From SVQP01 sp045587385 (GTDB lineage: Bacteria > Bacillota > Clostridia > Oscillospirales > CAG-272), in the NCBI GenBank assembly GCA_045587385.1, contig JAZNCE010000110.1, positions 1 to 64,000 on the forward strand: a stretch of DNA of 64,000 bases. The letters are read 5' to 3'. The notes beneath the pieces are model-generated. The model was given only the letters and a program-made list of their open reading frames with translations. It searched no databases and was not told the origin of the DNA. Shown here one piece after another: positions 1 to 10,100 of this stretch (within the stretch, counting starts at the first letter, position 1; the number at the start of each line of letters is the position of its first letter). The position numbers and the translations under genes were made by a program.

Positions 1-473
1 ACCTCGAATGAGGTGCCTGTTCTTTTTCTGTCGCCCCATACGAGGAATCTCACCCGGCGAGTCGAGCCGCAGGCTCGCCTCGTTGGGTTCGCATTTGCCG
101 CTCGGAGATCGGAGAGCGGCTTGCGCAGCAAGACATTCTCCAGGCGGAGAGCGAGCAAATATTCGCGCCTCGCGCGAAATTCCCGTCTTTTATCAACATT
201 CCGTAGGGGAGCATTCCATATGCTCCCACGGATTGGGGCGGGCGATTCGTGAATCGCCCTACGGGTTAGGCAAGCGATTCGTGAATTGCCCCTACGGGGG
301 TGCGGGCAAAACGGTGCGGTTGACCGCTCGGGTATAACGCTCTTAATCTTCAGTATTCGCGTTCCCCTTCAGTCGCTGCGCGCCAGCTTCCCCCCGGGGG
401 ACGCCTTTATAACGCGCAGCCATCATATGCCCCCCTACCATTCAAACACGCAACCCCAATCTCCCCGAACGAC
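1..473. other. Gene-free start of window with small hairpins
   Basis: I see no convincing gene here; the short open frames lack ribosome sites and overlap palindromes. Several small inverted repeats are visible: CGAGCC-GCA-GGCTCG near 63-77, a GGGAGCAT/ATGCTCCC hairpin at 201-231, a perfect GGGCGATTC-GT-GAATCGCCC at 240-259 and a similar imperfect one at 274-289. The last three have the form of the GTAGGGGC-type hairpins also seen near 28215 and 35895. Positions 355-395 hold a C-rich stretch beginning ATTCGCGTTCCCC, loosely like one end of the inverted repeat near 33929. Confidence 0.5.
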
Positions 474-502
474 TTGACAAAAACATGCGTGCGCAGTATA
501 AT
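474..502 (+). promoter_or_regulatory. Sigma-A promoter of the SGNH hydrolase gene
   Basis: TTGACA at 474-479, a 17-bp spacer and TATAAT at 497-502, a perfect consensus promoter 48 bp before the start codon. Confidence 0.85.
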
Positions 503-550
503 GAAAGCACCGTACCTCTGTACGGAACGCGCTACGCAAAGGAGCCCATC

Positions 551-1648
551 ATGAAAATCATCATCAGAAAAGTTGTCCTGTTTACCGCCTTGTTGGCAAT
601 CCTTACATCCACCGTTCTTTGCACGATCTCTGCGGCAGGTGCATCTATGCCCAAATCCATGCTTGCTTTGGGTGACTCCCTGACCACGGGCTATGCCCTG
701 CCCGATTACGTGGACGAAAACGACCCTTACGCATGCAAATCCTATGCAAATCTCATCGCGGCTGCCATGGGGTTGGAGGGAGGCAGCACCTATATCAACC
801 GTGCGGTCAACGGAGACACCAGCAGCAATCTGGCAAGTCGCCTGCCTGCCATGAAGGGTGACGTGCAAAAGGCAGAGCTGATCGTTATCTCCATCGGCGG
901 CAACGATATGGACAGACTCATTCCCCTGATTTTGTATAAGGTGACAGGCAAGCAGATCACCGAATATTCTCAAATGGCGCAGGCACTGCAGGGCGTTGCC
1001 CCCGAAGCCTACGCAAGCCTTGAAAACGATGCCGAGGTGCAAGGCGCGATTGCAGATGCGGTCGCCAAGCTCAAGAATAATCTCAAAACCGTATCCGACA
1101 TGATCAAGGAAAACGCACCCGATGCAAGAGTCATTTTCCTGCAGCAGTACAATCCCCTGCACGTGCAGGGCTTTAGCGATTTTGCAGCCTTTTCTCAAAA
1201 ATCCTTGGATGCAGCTAACGCTGCCGTTGCAGAGAACGCGCAAAATTACGGCTTTGAGGTGCTGGACGTGCCCTCGATCATCAACAGCCGCGCCGCAGAG
1301 CTGACCAATATTCAAAAATTCGACATTCACCCCAACGAGCAGGGGCACTTGGAAATTGCAAAGCTGCTGGCTGCGCATCTCGGTATCTCTCTTGATCCCT
1401 CGGAAAACACAACGGCAGAACCCACGGAAGAACCCACGACAGCCCCCGAAGAAACAACAGCGCAGCCTGCGGTGACAACCGATGCGCCCGAAACCCAGGC
1501 GCCCACCGAAACCGATGCCGTCACTGAACCCGCCACATCGCAAACCTCCGCTCCCGAACAGAATGGCGGCTGTCAGTCCGCTCTGCTCGGCGCTTCCCTG
1601 TTATCGATACTGCTGTGCGCAGCATTTGTCCTGAAAAAAAGCAAATAA
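551..1648 (+). CDS. Secreted, C-terminally anchored SGNH/GDSL hydrolase
   Basis: This 365-residue protein is a predicted extracellular esterase or lipase-like hydrolase. A signal peptide covers about residues 1-29. The SGNH blocks follow: GDSLTTG with the nucleophile Ser43, the GGND block near 116-119 and the DIHPNEQGH block with the likely catalytic Asp258 and His260. After residue 285 comes a Thr/Pro/Glu spacer rich in TTAPEETT-like repeats, then a Gly-Gly-Cys motif, a hydrophobic helix and a KKSK tail. There is no LPxTG. The ATG at 551 is chosen because AAAGGAG lies just upstream and a perfect promoter precedes it. The substrate cannot be told; acetylated glycans are a family-level possibility given the neighbouring glycosidases. 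Confidence 0.85.
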   Translation: MKIIIRKVVLFTALLAILTSTVLCTISAAGASMPKSMLALGDSLTTGYALPDYVDENDPYACKSYANLIAAAMGLEGGSTYINRAVNGDTSSNLASRLPAMKGDVQKAELIVISIGGNDMDRLIPLILYKVTGKQITEYSQMAQALQGVAPEAYASLENDAEVQGAIADAVAKLKNNLKTVSDMIKENAPDARVIFLQQYNPLHVQGFSDFAAFSQKSLDAANAAVAENAQNYGFEVLDVPSIINSRAAELTNIQKFDIHPNEQGHLEIAKLLAAHLGISLDPSENTTAEPTEEPTTAPEETTAQPAVTTDAPETQAPTETDAVTEPATSQTSAPEQNGGCQSALLGASLLSILLCAAFVLKKSK

Positions 1649-1653
1649 ACGGC

Positions 1654-1693
1654 AATCACCCGACAAGCCTTTGCTTATCGGGTGATTCTTTTT
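1654..1693. terminator. Bidirectional terminator
   Basis: AATCACCCGA and TCGGGTGATT form a stem between two convergent genes, followed by a T-rich run on the plus strand. Confidence 0.8.
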
Positions 1694-2783
1694 ATTCCTT
1701 GATCTCAATGCCGTACATACCGGCATACCTGCGCGCCTCTTCAAGGTGCGACGCGAAATACCAGCTCTGCTTGAAATACAGCTGCCCTTGTCTGTCTGCA
1801 AATGCATCCACGGGCGTGCCGTCGGGCTTGGACGCATGGCTGATGACCTTTTTCCCCGCATCCAGAATGCGGCAAAGCAGCTCCTCGTGGTTGTTATTTA
1901 TGTTACCGGGACTGGGCACCCATTGAATGCCCTTGATGCCCTCCATGCCGAGGATGGTGTCAAGATGCACCAGCTCTCCCTCACCGTCCAGATGATACAC
2001 CGCGTTATACAGTCTGTCTGCCGAGGAGGACAGCTCGGGTGCAACGAAGGTCTTGAACATATCGGGACCGATCATAAAGGAAAAATCCGATTGCAGAATG
2101 TAACCCGGACGCTCATGATACATGCCGTACCAATGCGAATATCCCTGTGCCTCGCCCTCCATGATGGCGTTGAATTTATCAAAGTACATAAACCACAGCT
2201 GCTGCAGCTCACCGACACAGCGCAGCACCTCCTCGGGCGCGTCATAGAGATCCATAAGCAGATTTTCCGCACCGCGAAAGCTTTGCAAAACGTCCATGAT
2301 ACCGCCAAGATCGGTCATACCCATCACGACGCTGCCGTGCCATTTTTCCATAGCTGCCTCGTAAAGGTTGGCGATACGGCGGTAGTAGGGATTATTATCG
2401 TCAAATTCAAAGTGCAACTCTTCAATGGGAATATCCTTGCGGGGCGGCTCAAACCAAATCGTTTGGGGGGTAGCGCGAGGCGTACAGCCCAAAAAAGCAG
2501 CAAGCACACCGGGACCAAACCGTTGCGTATAGAACATGGGAAAGGCTTCCCCATGCCAACGATGCGTATCAGATGCCTTATCAAAGGCATCGATAAAATC
2601 CCCGGGATTAATGCTCGTATCCCATGCAGTCGTAAACCCGAGCGGAAGCTCATTTGCCTGTGCTTCGCCACCGTGCCCGACGGTCAGAATGGGCACGATG
2701 GGGCGGTCAAGCTCCCCTGCCCACCATTTTCTGTAAGTCTGTCGCAAAGTCTCGTATTGTCCTTTATCAAAATGGATCGCCAT
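1692..2783 (-). CDS. Uroporphyrinogen decarboxylase-like (URO-D superfamily) protein
   Basis: The 363-residue product resembles the URO-D/methyltransferase TIM-barrel superfamily, for example in the MGMTDLGGIMDVLQ stretch and the C-terminal half with YHLDGEGELVHLD. Such stand-alone members often sit in sugar-utilisation loci of gut bacteria and are usually not heme enzymes; the true reaction here is unknown. The open frame begins upstream at 2834, but the ATG at 2783 has a GTGAGG ribosome site and follows a TATAAT box at 2814-2819 on this strand, so the shorter start is preferred. It is transcribed away from the GH106-like gene, with both promoters in the same 187-bp gap. No corrinoid protein or MtrA-like partner is seen nearby. 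Confidence 0.7.
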   Translation of the reverse strand: MAIHFDKGQYETLRQTYRKWWAGELDRPIVPILTVGHGGEAQANELPLGFTTAWDTSINPGDFIDAFDKASDTHRWHGEAFPMFYTQRFGPGVLAAFLGCTPRATPQTIWFEPPRKDIPIEELHFEFDDNNPYYRRIANLYEAAMEKWHGSVVMGMTDLGGIMDVLQSFRGAENLLMDLYDAPEEVLRCVGELQQLWFMYFDKFNAIMEGEAQGYSHWYGMYHERPGYILQSDFSFMIGPDMFKTFVAPELSSSADRLYNAVYHLDGEGELVHLDTILGMEGIKGIQWVPSPGNINNNHEELLCRILDAGKKVISHASKPDGTPVDAFADRQGQLYFKQSWYFASHLEEARRYAGMYGIEIKE

Positions 2784-2894
2784 ACAAAGCCTCACTTTCT
2801 GTCGATTGTATCTATTATAGCATACACTTCGCAAGCTGTATATAGCTTTGCGAAAAATAACCAGTCCTTTTTGCCAAGTTTTTTTGATTTTCTA

Positions 2895-2923
2895 TTGAAT
2901 TTTTTATGCAGAACCATTATAAT
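2895..2923 (+). promoter_or_regulatory. Promoter of the GH106-like gene
   Basis: TTGAAT at 2895-2900, 17 bp, TATAAT at 2918-2923. Confidence 0.75.
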
Positions 2924-2969
2924 AAAGACAGCACGATTCCCCTCATTCTATAAACAACAGGAGAACGAT

Positions 2970-5900
2970 ATGATCTACGAAAAAAACACAAAGCAACCAA
3001 AGCTTGACCGTGAGCTTTTCAAAAATCCGACAGCAGAGTACCGCGGCACTCCCTTCTGGGCTTGGAACTGCGAATTGGAAAAGGAGGAGCTGCTCCGCCA
3101 GATCGACATTTTTAAAGAGATGGGTCTGGGCGGCTTCCATATGCATTGCCGTGCAGGCATGTCCACCACCTATCTTTCCGATGATTTTATGGATTTGGTC
3201 AAGGCATGCACAGACCACGCAGAACAAAACGATATGCTCTCCTGGCTGTACGACGAGGACAAGTGGCCCTCGGGCTTTGCGGGCGGCTACGTAACCAAGG
3301 ATCCCGCGTTCCGCCAAAGATACCTGACCTTCACTACCTCCGCAGCCGCACCGGCAACCCAAGATCCCGTCCTGATCGCCAAATTCGACGTGGTGCTGGG
3401 CGAGGATAAGTGCCTTAAATCCTACCGCAAGGTACAGGACGGGGACGAAATTCAAGGTACGCTTTGGTATATCTGGCGCGAGATTGCCGGCAATTCCCCT
3501 TGGTATAATAACCAATCCTACGTAGATACGCTCAATAAAGCAGCCATTGATAAATTCATCGAGATCACACACGAGCGTTACAAAGAGGCTGTCGGCGACC
3601 GATTTGGCACAGTCGTGCCCGCCATTTTCACCGACGAGCCGCAGTTTACGCGCAAGGGCACTTTACAGTTTGCAGAAAGCAAGCACAACGTGCACCTGCC
3701 TTGGACCGACGACTTGGAGGACACCTTCAAGGCAACCTACGGTGACTCCTTGATCGACCATTTGCCCGAGCTCTTGTGGGATCTGCCCGCAGGCGAAATC
3801 TCTCTGACCCGTTATCACTACCACGACCACGTTTCCGAACGCTTTGCCAAGGCTTTTGCCGACACCTGCGGTGACTGGTGCGATAAAAACGGCATTGCGC
3901 TGACGGGTCACATGATGGAAGAGCCCACCCTGCACTCGCAAACCGCTGCAATTGGTGACTGCATGCGCTCCTATCGCGCATTCGGCATTCCCGGCATTGA
4001 TATGCTGTGCGCATCCTTTGAGTTCACCACGGCAAAGCAGTGCCAATCCGCAGTACACCAATATGGCAAGCCCGGTATGCTCAGCGAGCTTTACGGCGTG
4101 ACGGGCTGGGATTTCGACTTCCGCGGTCATAAGCTGCACGGTGACTGGCAGGCAGCACTTGGCGTAACCGTGCGCGTGCATCACCTTTCCTGGGTTTCCA
4201 TGAAGGGCACGGCAAAGCGCGACTATCCCGCATCCATGTCCTATCAATCTCCTTGGTACACGCAGTACGCCTACGTGGAGGATCACTTCGGGCGCGTCAA
4301 CACCGCGCTGACACGCGGCACTCCCATGGTCAAGGTGGGTGTGGTGCATCCCGTGGAAAGCTACTGGCTGCATTGGGGTCCCAACGAACAGACCCAGCTG
4401 GTACGCGATAAGCTGGACGGCAACTTCCAGAGCGTGACCGATTGGCTGCTGCGCGGCAATATTGACTTTGACTATATCTGCGAATCCACCCTCCCCGATC
4501 TTTGCCCCGAGGCGGGAGCACCCCTGCAGGTAGGCAAGATGGCTTACGACGTCATCATCGTGCCCGAATGCGAAACGCTGCGCTCCACCACCCTGGCACG
4601 TCTGGAGGCATTCTTAGCTGCAGGCGGCAAGCTGGTATTCATGGGCGACGCCCCCAAATACGAGGACGCCAAGCCCTCCGCGCGCGGAAAGGCACTCTTT
4701 GACGCATCCAAGCGCATCGCATTCTCACGCGGTGCACTGCTTGAAGAGCTGTACGAAGACCGCACGGTGGAAATTCGTACCGCAGCAGGTGGCTACACCA
4801 CCGATCTCATTCACCAGATCCGCCGTGACACAGACGGCTGCTGGCTGTTTATCTCGCACGCCAACGAGCCCTACAACAAGCAGGTCTCCTTCGGTGCGGC
4901 ACTCGTGCACGTATACGTCAAGGGCAAATACAAGGCACAGCTTTGGGATACCCAGACCGGTGAGATCAAGCCCGTACGCTACAGCAACCGCACGGGCGGC
5001 AAGACGCATATCATTCTGAACCTCAACGCATACGACTCTGCGCTGCTTTACTTGGAGGACACCGACGAGAACGACGGCTACGAGCCCGTAGCCGAAGCCG
5101 CTCCCACGCCCATCAGCATTCAGCGCGCAACGGTTGGCTACGACGCATGGGCAAGTGCACCCACAGCCCCCGAGGCAAGCATTCCCGCAACGGTTCCCTT
5201 TACCTTGTCCGAGCCCAACGTGCTGCTGCTTGACACGGTAAGATACGCGCTGGACGACGCGCCCCTCTCTGCACCCGAGGAAATTCTGCGCGCGGATGCC
5301 GCTATCCGCCGTCAGCTGGGCTACCCCGCAGGCAAGGCGCAGCCCTGGGTCATTCCCGACAAGCCCGCAGAGCATACCGTCACGCTGGAATACACCGTTC
5401 AGAGCGACATCGATTACCAAAACCCCTTCCTCGCACTTGAGGACGCAGATATTGCCACGATCATCTGGAACGGTGAGCCGGTCACCGCAAAGCCCGACGG
5501 CTATTACGTGGACAAATCCATCAGCAAGATCGCACTTCCCGCACTGCGCAAGGGCGAGAACGTGCTGCGCGTGACCATTCCGTTTGCAGAGCGCTCCAAC
5601 TGCGAGGCAATGTACCTGCTTGGCAGCTTCGGCGTGCAGATCATGGGCAGACTTGCCAAGATCGTGCCGCTGCCCGAAACACTGGGCTTTTCCGACCTGA
5701 CCTATCAGGGGCTGCCCTTCTACGGCGGCGAGGTCACCTATAAGATCCCCGTGAGCTGCGAGACCGCTTGGAATGCCGTGATCAAGGTGCAGCACTTTGA
5801 CGCCGTTGTGACCACGGTCAGCGTGGACGGCGAGCAACGCGCCGTGATCGCATACCCGCCTTACACAGCAGGACTTGGAACGCTGTCCGCAGGTGCGCAC

Positions 5901-6080
5901 ACCATCGGTGTGACGGCATTCATTTCGCGCCGCAACTGCTTTGGCGACGTACATAACGCAGACGAAAAGCACCGCTGGCAGGGTCCTCCCGCATGGGTCA
6001 CCTCGGGCGACGCTTGGACCTACGAATACCGCCTGCGCCGTACGGGTATTCTGACCACACCCGAGATCTTCAAGAAATAA
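2970..6080 (+). CDS. GH106-like glycoside hydrolase (putative alpha-L-rhamnosidase)
   Basis: A 1,036-residue enzyme. The N-terminal region carries features typical of GH106 and its relatives: PFWAWNCEL near residue 29, GLGGFHMHCRAGM, and YDEDKWPSGFAGG near residue 95. The middle is a TIM-barrel-like region with EPQF and SELYG segments, followed by a Rossmann/flavodoxin-like piece and C-terminal beta-sandwich domains ending WTYEYRLRRTG. Length fits the family (roughly 1,000 residues). No signal peptide is seen, so it may act in the cytosol on imported oligosaccharides. The long open frame reaches back to 1746, but AGGAG just before the ATG at 2970 and the promoter at 2895 fix the start. The GH78-like gene at 10961 suggests joint use of rhamnose-containing pectin side chains. 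Specificity is inferred from the family only. Confidence 0.75.
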   Translation: MIYEKNTKQPKLDRELFKNPTAEYRGTPFWAWNCELEKEELLRQIDIFKEMGLGGFHMHCRAGMSTTYLSDDFMDLVKACTDHAEQNDMLSWLYDEDKWPSGFAGGYVTKDPAFRQRYLTFTTSAAAPATQDPVLIAKFDVVLGEDKCLKSYRKVQDGDEIQGTLWYIWREIAGNSPWYNNQSYVDTLNKAAIDKFIEITHERYKEAVGDRFGTVVPAIFTDEPQFTRKGTLQFAESKHNVHLPWTDDLEDTFKATYGDSLIDHLPELLWDLPAGEISLTRYHYHDHVSERFAKAFADTCGDWCDKNGIALTGHMMEEPTLHSQTAAIGDCMRSYRAFGIPGIDMLCASFEFTTAKQCQSAVHQYGKPGMLSELYGVTGWDFDFRGHKLHGDWQAALGVTVRVHHLSWVSMKGTAKRDYPASMSYQSPWYTQYAYVEDHFGRVNTALTRGTPMVKVGVVHPVESYWLHWGPNEQTQLVRDKLDGNFQSVTDWLLRGNIDFDYICESTLPDLCPEAGAPLQVGKMAYDVIIVPECETLRSTTLARLEAFLAAGGKLVFMGDAPKYEDAKPSARGKALFDASKRIAFSRGALLEELYEDRTVEIRTAAGGYTTDLIHQIRRDTDGCWLFISHANEPYNKQVSFGAALVHVYVKGKYKAQLWDTQTGEIKPVRYSNRTGGKTHIILNLNAYDSALLYLEDTDENDGYEPVAEAAPTPISIQRATVGYDAWASAPTAPEASIPATVPFTLSEPNVLLLDTVRYALDDAPLSAPEEILRADAAIRRQLGYPAGKAQPWVIPDKPAEHTVTLEYTVQSDIDYQNPFLALEDADIATIIWNGEPVTAKPDGYYVDKSISKIALPALRKGENVLRVTIPFAERSNCEAMYLLGSFGVQIMGRLAKIVPLPETLGFSDLTYQGLPFYGGEVTYKIPVSCETAWNAVIKVQHFDAVVTTVSVDGEQRAVIAYPPYTAGLGTLSAGAHTIGVTAFISRRNCFGDVHNADEKHRWQGPPAWVTSGDAWTYEYRLRRTGILTTPEIFKK

Positions 6081-6086
6081 GCCCAT

Positions 6087-6124
6087 GGGCGGGAAATCTT
6101 AATTTTTATTAAGATTTGCCGCCC
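6087..6124 (+). terminator. Hairpin after the GH106-like gene
   Basis: A long imperfect stem (GGGCG-GAAATCTTAAT paired with ATTAAGATTT-GCCGCCC) with a weak T tract; likely terminator. Confidence 0.55.
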
Positions 6125-6128
6125 TCTC

Positions 6129-6158
6129 TTGACCCACGCGTGAAAATTCATATATAAT
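6129..6158 (+). promoter_or_regulatory. Promoter of the YwaF/TMEM164-like gene
   Basis: TTGACC at 6129-6134, 18 bp, TATAAT at 6153-6158. Confidence 0.75.
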
Positions 6159-6188
6159 GAGCGTAGCAATTCGAGCGGAGGTCACGGT

Positions 6189-6989
6189 ATGGATACACTC
6201 ATATACACGCTGCAAAATTACTTTACGCACAAGGATTTTTTGGTGCGCGACAATCTTGTCGGCATGCTGTTCTCTCCTCTGCATTTAGCCCTCTCTGCGC
6301 TGCTGCTTGCGCTGATCATTTTCTTGGCGATCAAGCTGCGCAGGTGCAGTCACAAGACTGTACGCAATCTGATGGCGGTGCTTTGGGCGATCATGACGGT
6401 CTGGGAGGTGGTCAAGATCACCTGGGAGACCGTGGGCGGCAACGAGATCTCGTTTGAATGGGGCGGCATTCTCCCCTTGTACCCCTGCAGTATTTTTATG
6501 TATGCCATGCCCTTAGCGCTTTGGGGCAACCAATATATGAAAAAAGCGGGCTGCGGCTATCTTTGCACGCTGGGGCTGATTGGTGCCGCTATCAACTTCT
6601 TTTATCCCGTCAACGTGCTTTCCAATTATTCCTGCCTATCCTTTGCGGGCGCGCACACCATGCTGTTCCACGGCGTGATGATGTTCTGCTTTATGCTCAT
6701 GCAGACCACGGGCTACCACCGCTACACGCACCTTACAAAGCCGTGGGAGCTGATTTTGCCCGCCATTCCTACGCTGATCGTGTCTATCCCCGCCAACATC
6801 GTCAACTACTCCCCCATAGGCTCGGATTACATGTTCTTCAAGTGCAATTCCTTCTTCCTGCCCGCCCTGTTCGGTTGGCTTGCGGATTGGCAATCCACCG
6901 CCATTCTGTACGTGCTGTACCTGCTTTTGCCTCTGCCCTTTTACCTACCCGGCATGCTGTACGCACGAAATAAACAAAAAAACGGATGA
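6189..6989 (+). CDS. YwaF/TMEM164 family integral membrane protein
   Basis: The 266-residue product has about seven hydrophobic segments and the features of the YwaF family (TIGR02206), related to eukaryotic TMEM164: the LPLYPCSIFMYAMPLAL segment with a conserved Cys, a central FAGAHTMLFHG segment and a charged, short C-terminus. TMEM164 is known as an acyltransferase; whether bacterial members act on lipids is not established. The start has a GGAGG-like site at 6177-6181 and its own promoter. The gene stands alone between terminators, so context says little about its role. Confidence 0.7.
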   Translation: MDTLIYTLQNYFTHKDFLVRDNLVGMLFSPLHLALSALLLALIIFLAIKLRRCSHKTVRNLMAVLWAIMTVWEVVKITWETVGGNEISFEWGGILPLYPCSIFMYAMPLALWGNQYMKKAGCGYLCTLGLIGAAINFFYPVNVLSNYSCLSFAGAHTMLFHGVMMFCFMLMQTTGYHRYTHLTKPWELILPAIPTLIVSIPANIVNYSPIGSDYMFFKCNSFFLPALFGWLADWQSTAILYVLYLLLPLPFYLPGMLYARNKQKNG

Positions 6990-6995
6990 TCAAGG

Positions 6996-7031
6996 CAGCC
7001 CTCTTGCCAAAATAAGAGGGCTGTTTTTTTA
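6996..7031 (+). terminator. Rho-independent terminator
   Basis: CAGCCCTCTT and AAGAGGGCTG form a stem followed by eight T. Confidence 0.9.
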
Positions 7032-7093
7032 TTGCATTTGTACCAAAACAGCGTTTGGCTTTGGTACACAGTGCCGAAAAAAGCACGTCACAC

Positions 7094-7122
7094 TTGACGC
7101 AGATACAATTATATGGTAAAAT
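7094..7122 (+). promoter_or_regulatory. Promoter of the large lipoprotein gene
   Basis: TTGACG at 7094-7099, 17 bp, TAAAAT at 7117-7122. Confidence 0.7.
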
Positions 7123-7158
7123 AAGGAGCTAATCTAATTATGAGAGCGAGGTTTTTTT

Positions 7159-10100
7159 ATGAAGAAAACGCTTTTAAGTGCGCTTGCACTCATGCTGCTT
7201 TTTTCCATGCTGTTAGGCGCCTTTGCAGCATGCAAGGATAAGCCTACCCCCGACGAGCCCAAAGATCCCACCGAGGACTCTACACAGGTGGAGGAAAAAG
7301 AGCCCGTACGCGAATCCATCCTGCAGGGCGAATACGCTGCGCTGGTTGAAAACGCAAAGTGGCTGGAAAACGGCGTGAACGCTTACTTTGCCACCCCCAC
7401 GCGTGACGCGTACACGATTGAAAACCAAAAAATGAAGCTCAACTACAGCTTTGACGTCGCTAAGCCCCAGCTGGTCACTTCTCTGACCACGCCCGGCGGC
7501 AAGCCCTATCTGACCGATACCATGGACGTGTACGTCAAAATGGAAAACGGCAAGACCTTCCTTGCATCGGGTAGCACCACGGCGGGCACTGCCAACATTT
7601 ACCGCCTTGGCTATTACTACTACGACGTGCACCTCGCTGATCAGAACTTTATTGAGAATCTGGTGATTTCCAACGAAAAGACAATCAATCTCTCAGCTCT
7701 GAACAAGAGTCACGATATGACCCGCCCCGAGGTTGTGGACGGTATTTTGACTACCACCGCAACCAGCACGGTTGACCCCTACATCTACGGCAACGTCAAG
7801 TTCCGCACCTCGGATGTCAACATGATGCAGGTCACCATGCGCACCACCAACGTCTCCGAGCTCCAGCTCTATCTGGAGATCGACAAGGTAAGTTTCAATA
7901 GCGATAGATGGGTCAGAGTTCCCGTGATCAATGACGGCGACTGGCACACCTATACCTTTATGCTCAACGAAGGAACCGTTAAGGATTACTCCGGCATGGT
8001 TACCGCTTGCCGTCTGGACTTTATTGCTACCTCGGGCGACAAGGTCGAGATCAAGGATATCAAGACCTATAAGATCGATGACGGCGGTGCTCCCGAGCTC
8101 TACTTGGACAGAACCCTGCACGTATATTCCGACAAGATGAACCACGTCGTGCGCGTTTGCGCAGCCAAGGACACCACCGGCATTGCCGAGATCGGTCAGA
8201 TTACCGAGATTGCCGCCAATACCGTTGATAAGCTGATCGTCAAGGACGCAAATGGCGAGCACACCTCCTTGGAAGGTGTGGATTGGGCAAGTGCCGAATA
8301 CATCGCCTTTGATATCAAGGGCGTAGGTATTCTTGGCTACATTCTGCTCAAGGATGCCTCCAGCGGCAGTATGCAGGTTACCTTAGCGGACGGTAAGTAC
8401 ACCATCGTACAAAGCCGTACCCCTGAAGGCGGCACGATCCTTGCTCCCGTAAACAGCACCGAGAACGACTTCTACATGGGGCAGCGCATCTACACCGACC
8501 TGGGTCACGACTTTGACGCATTCCGCAAGGCAGCAAACGAGGAGCGCAATCCCCTTTCTGCCGAGAATATCAAGGTAGACACCAAAAAAGCCCCCTACGC
8601 TTCTTTTATTGGCTACAACGCCATTCGCGGTGCTTACCAGTTTGAAATGGAACCCCAGAGCAACTTCAACACTCCCTACTATGAGTCCTGGAATAAGCAC
8701 TACAACTTAGTCTTTGACATTACGGGTGACGACGTTGACCGCAACATCTACGTGATGACCTACGCGCACGGCACTTGCCTTGAAAACGGCGTGCTGCTTG
8801 GCAAGGGCGACATGCTGCTGCCTGTTTCCCTGGAGGTCTGCAAGAACTTTACCCACGAAAAGGAAGAGCCCTTGTTCGACTGCGGCGACGATGCATTCAG
8901 CGAGACCTACTTCCCCGTAGCCCTCAAGTCCGGTAAAACTGAGCACTTCACCGTGCTCAATCTCTACCAGAACTGGGGCAACTACCCGCTCAAGCAGATC
9001 TCCTCCATTCAGTTCTTCTCCCCCTACTATCACCTTTCCACGGGCGTCAGCGAATCCAACTGCATTGCCCCCTACTACGTTTATCACAAGGATCTGTTCA
9101 CTCTGCCCGACCACCGCGCAATGTCCGCGCCTCTTTGGAGTGAAATGGAAGATCCCGAAAGCGGCATTCAGCCTCAGCACACCAACGGTGGTCAGCACGC
9201 ATTTTTACAGTACTATACCGAGGACGGCAAGCACTATGCATCCGATAACACGCTCAACATCATCAATTCCTACGGTCCTACCTATGCGGATATTGATATG
9301 AGCTACATTTCGGATGACGGCAAGATCAAGGTGACCTACAATCACATGGAAATGCCGCAGACCGACGAAAACCGCACCTATTACCAGATGACCTACGAGG
9401 TACTGGAGGACGTTACGTTCCAGAACTTCAAGCGTGATTTCTCCTTCTACTCCGTGCGCGGACTGAGCGGCGACTACGAGAAGCTTGGTTATCTGGATGC
9501 TTCCAATCAGCCCAAAATGGTAACCAACACGGAGGAGAGCAACCCCGTTTACTACACGCTGGGCGATCAGTTCCCCTACTTTGATATGTGCAAGATCTAC
9601 ACGGGCAACACCGTAGACTACGTAAACGTAGCCTTCCTGGTTGCAAGCTCGGAATTCATCATCGGCGGTCAGAAGTGCACTGCTCCCTTCGTTGTCAAGA
9701 ACGTCAGCCTTGCTTCTTACCTGACGCTGGATCTGGAGCAGGTTACCTTGAAGAAGGGCGACACCTTTACCATCAATGCCATCATCATGCCCTGGGGCTC
9801 GCAGCTGACCGATTACAGAGCTGAGCACCCCGATCAGAACGTACTGGACGTTCGTCAGAACTCGATCATCGATCCCTTGAAGGTTGACGTGGCGGTTGGT
9901 GAAAACGTCAGCTCCGTCTTCCTGCCCGGAATCAAGGCAGCAAACGACACCGCTGAATTTACCTTAAGCGGCGGTGAGAACAACATCTCCCTGCGCGTTT
10001 ACGGCTTCTCTGCCCTGTCCGTTCCCAAGATCTACGAAAAGGTAGACGGCAAATGGGTAGAATATAAGGTCAATTCGCTGGATAATCCCGACACCAAGGG

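Noticed and set aside
1..473. Truncated gene at the window start
   Set aside because: Open frames overlap palindromic repeats and show no family features.
407..1543. Long minus-strand open frame across the SGNH hydrolase gene
   Set aside because: Cys/Gly-rich shadow frame opposite a well-supported gene, without ribosome site.
1560..1648. Sortase LPxTG anchor
   Set aside because: No LPxTG-like motif before the helix in any of the three surface proteins; a Gly-Cys pair is present instead.
1746..2969. Upstream extension of the GH106-like open frame by 408 codons
   Set aside because: It is antisense to the URO-D-like gene, has low-complexity composition, and the promoter and AGGAG site place the start at 2970.
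4725..6086. 453-codon minus-strand open frame
   Set aside because: Antisense to the GH106-like C-terminal domains, no recognisable protein features.
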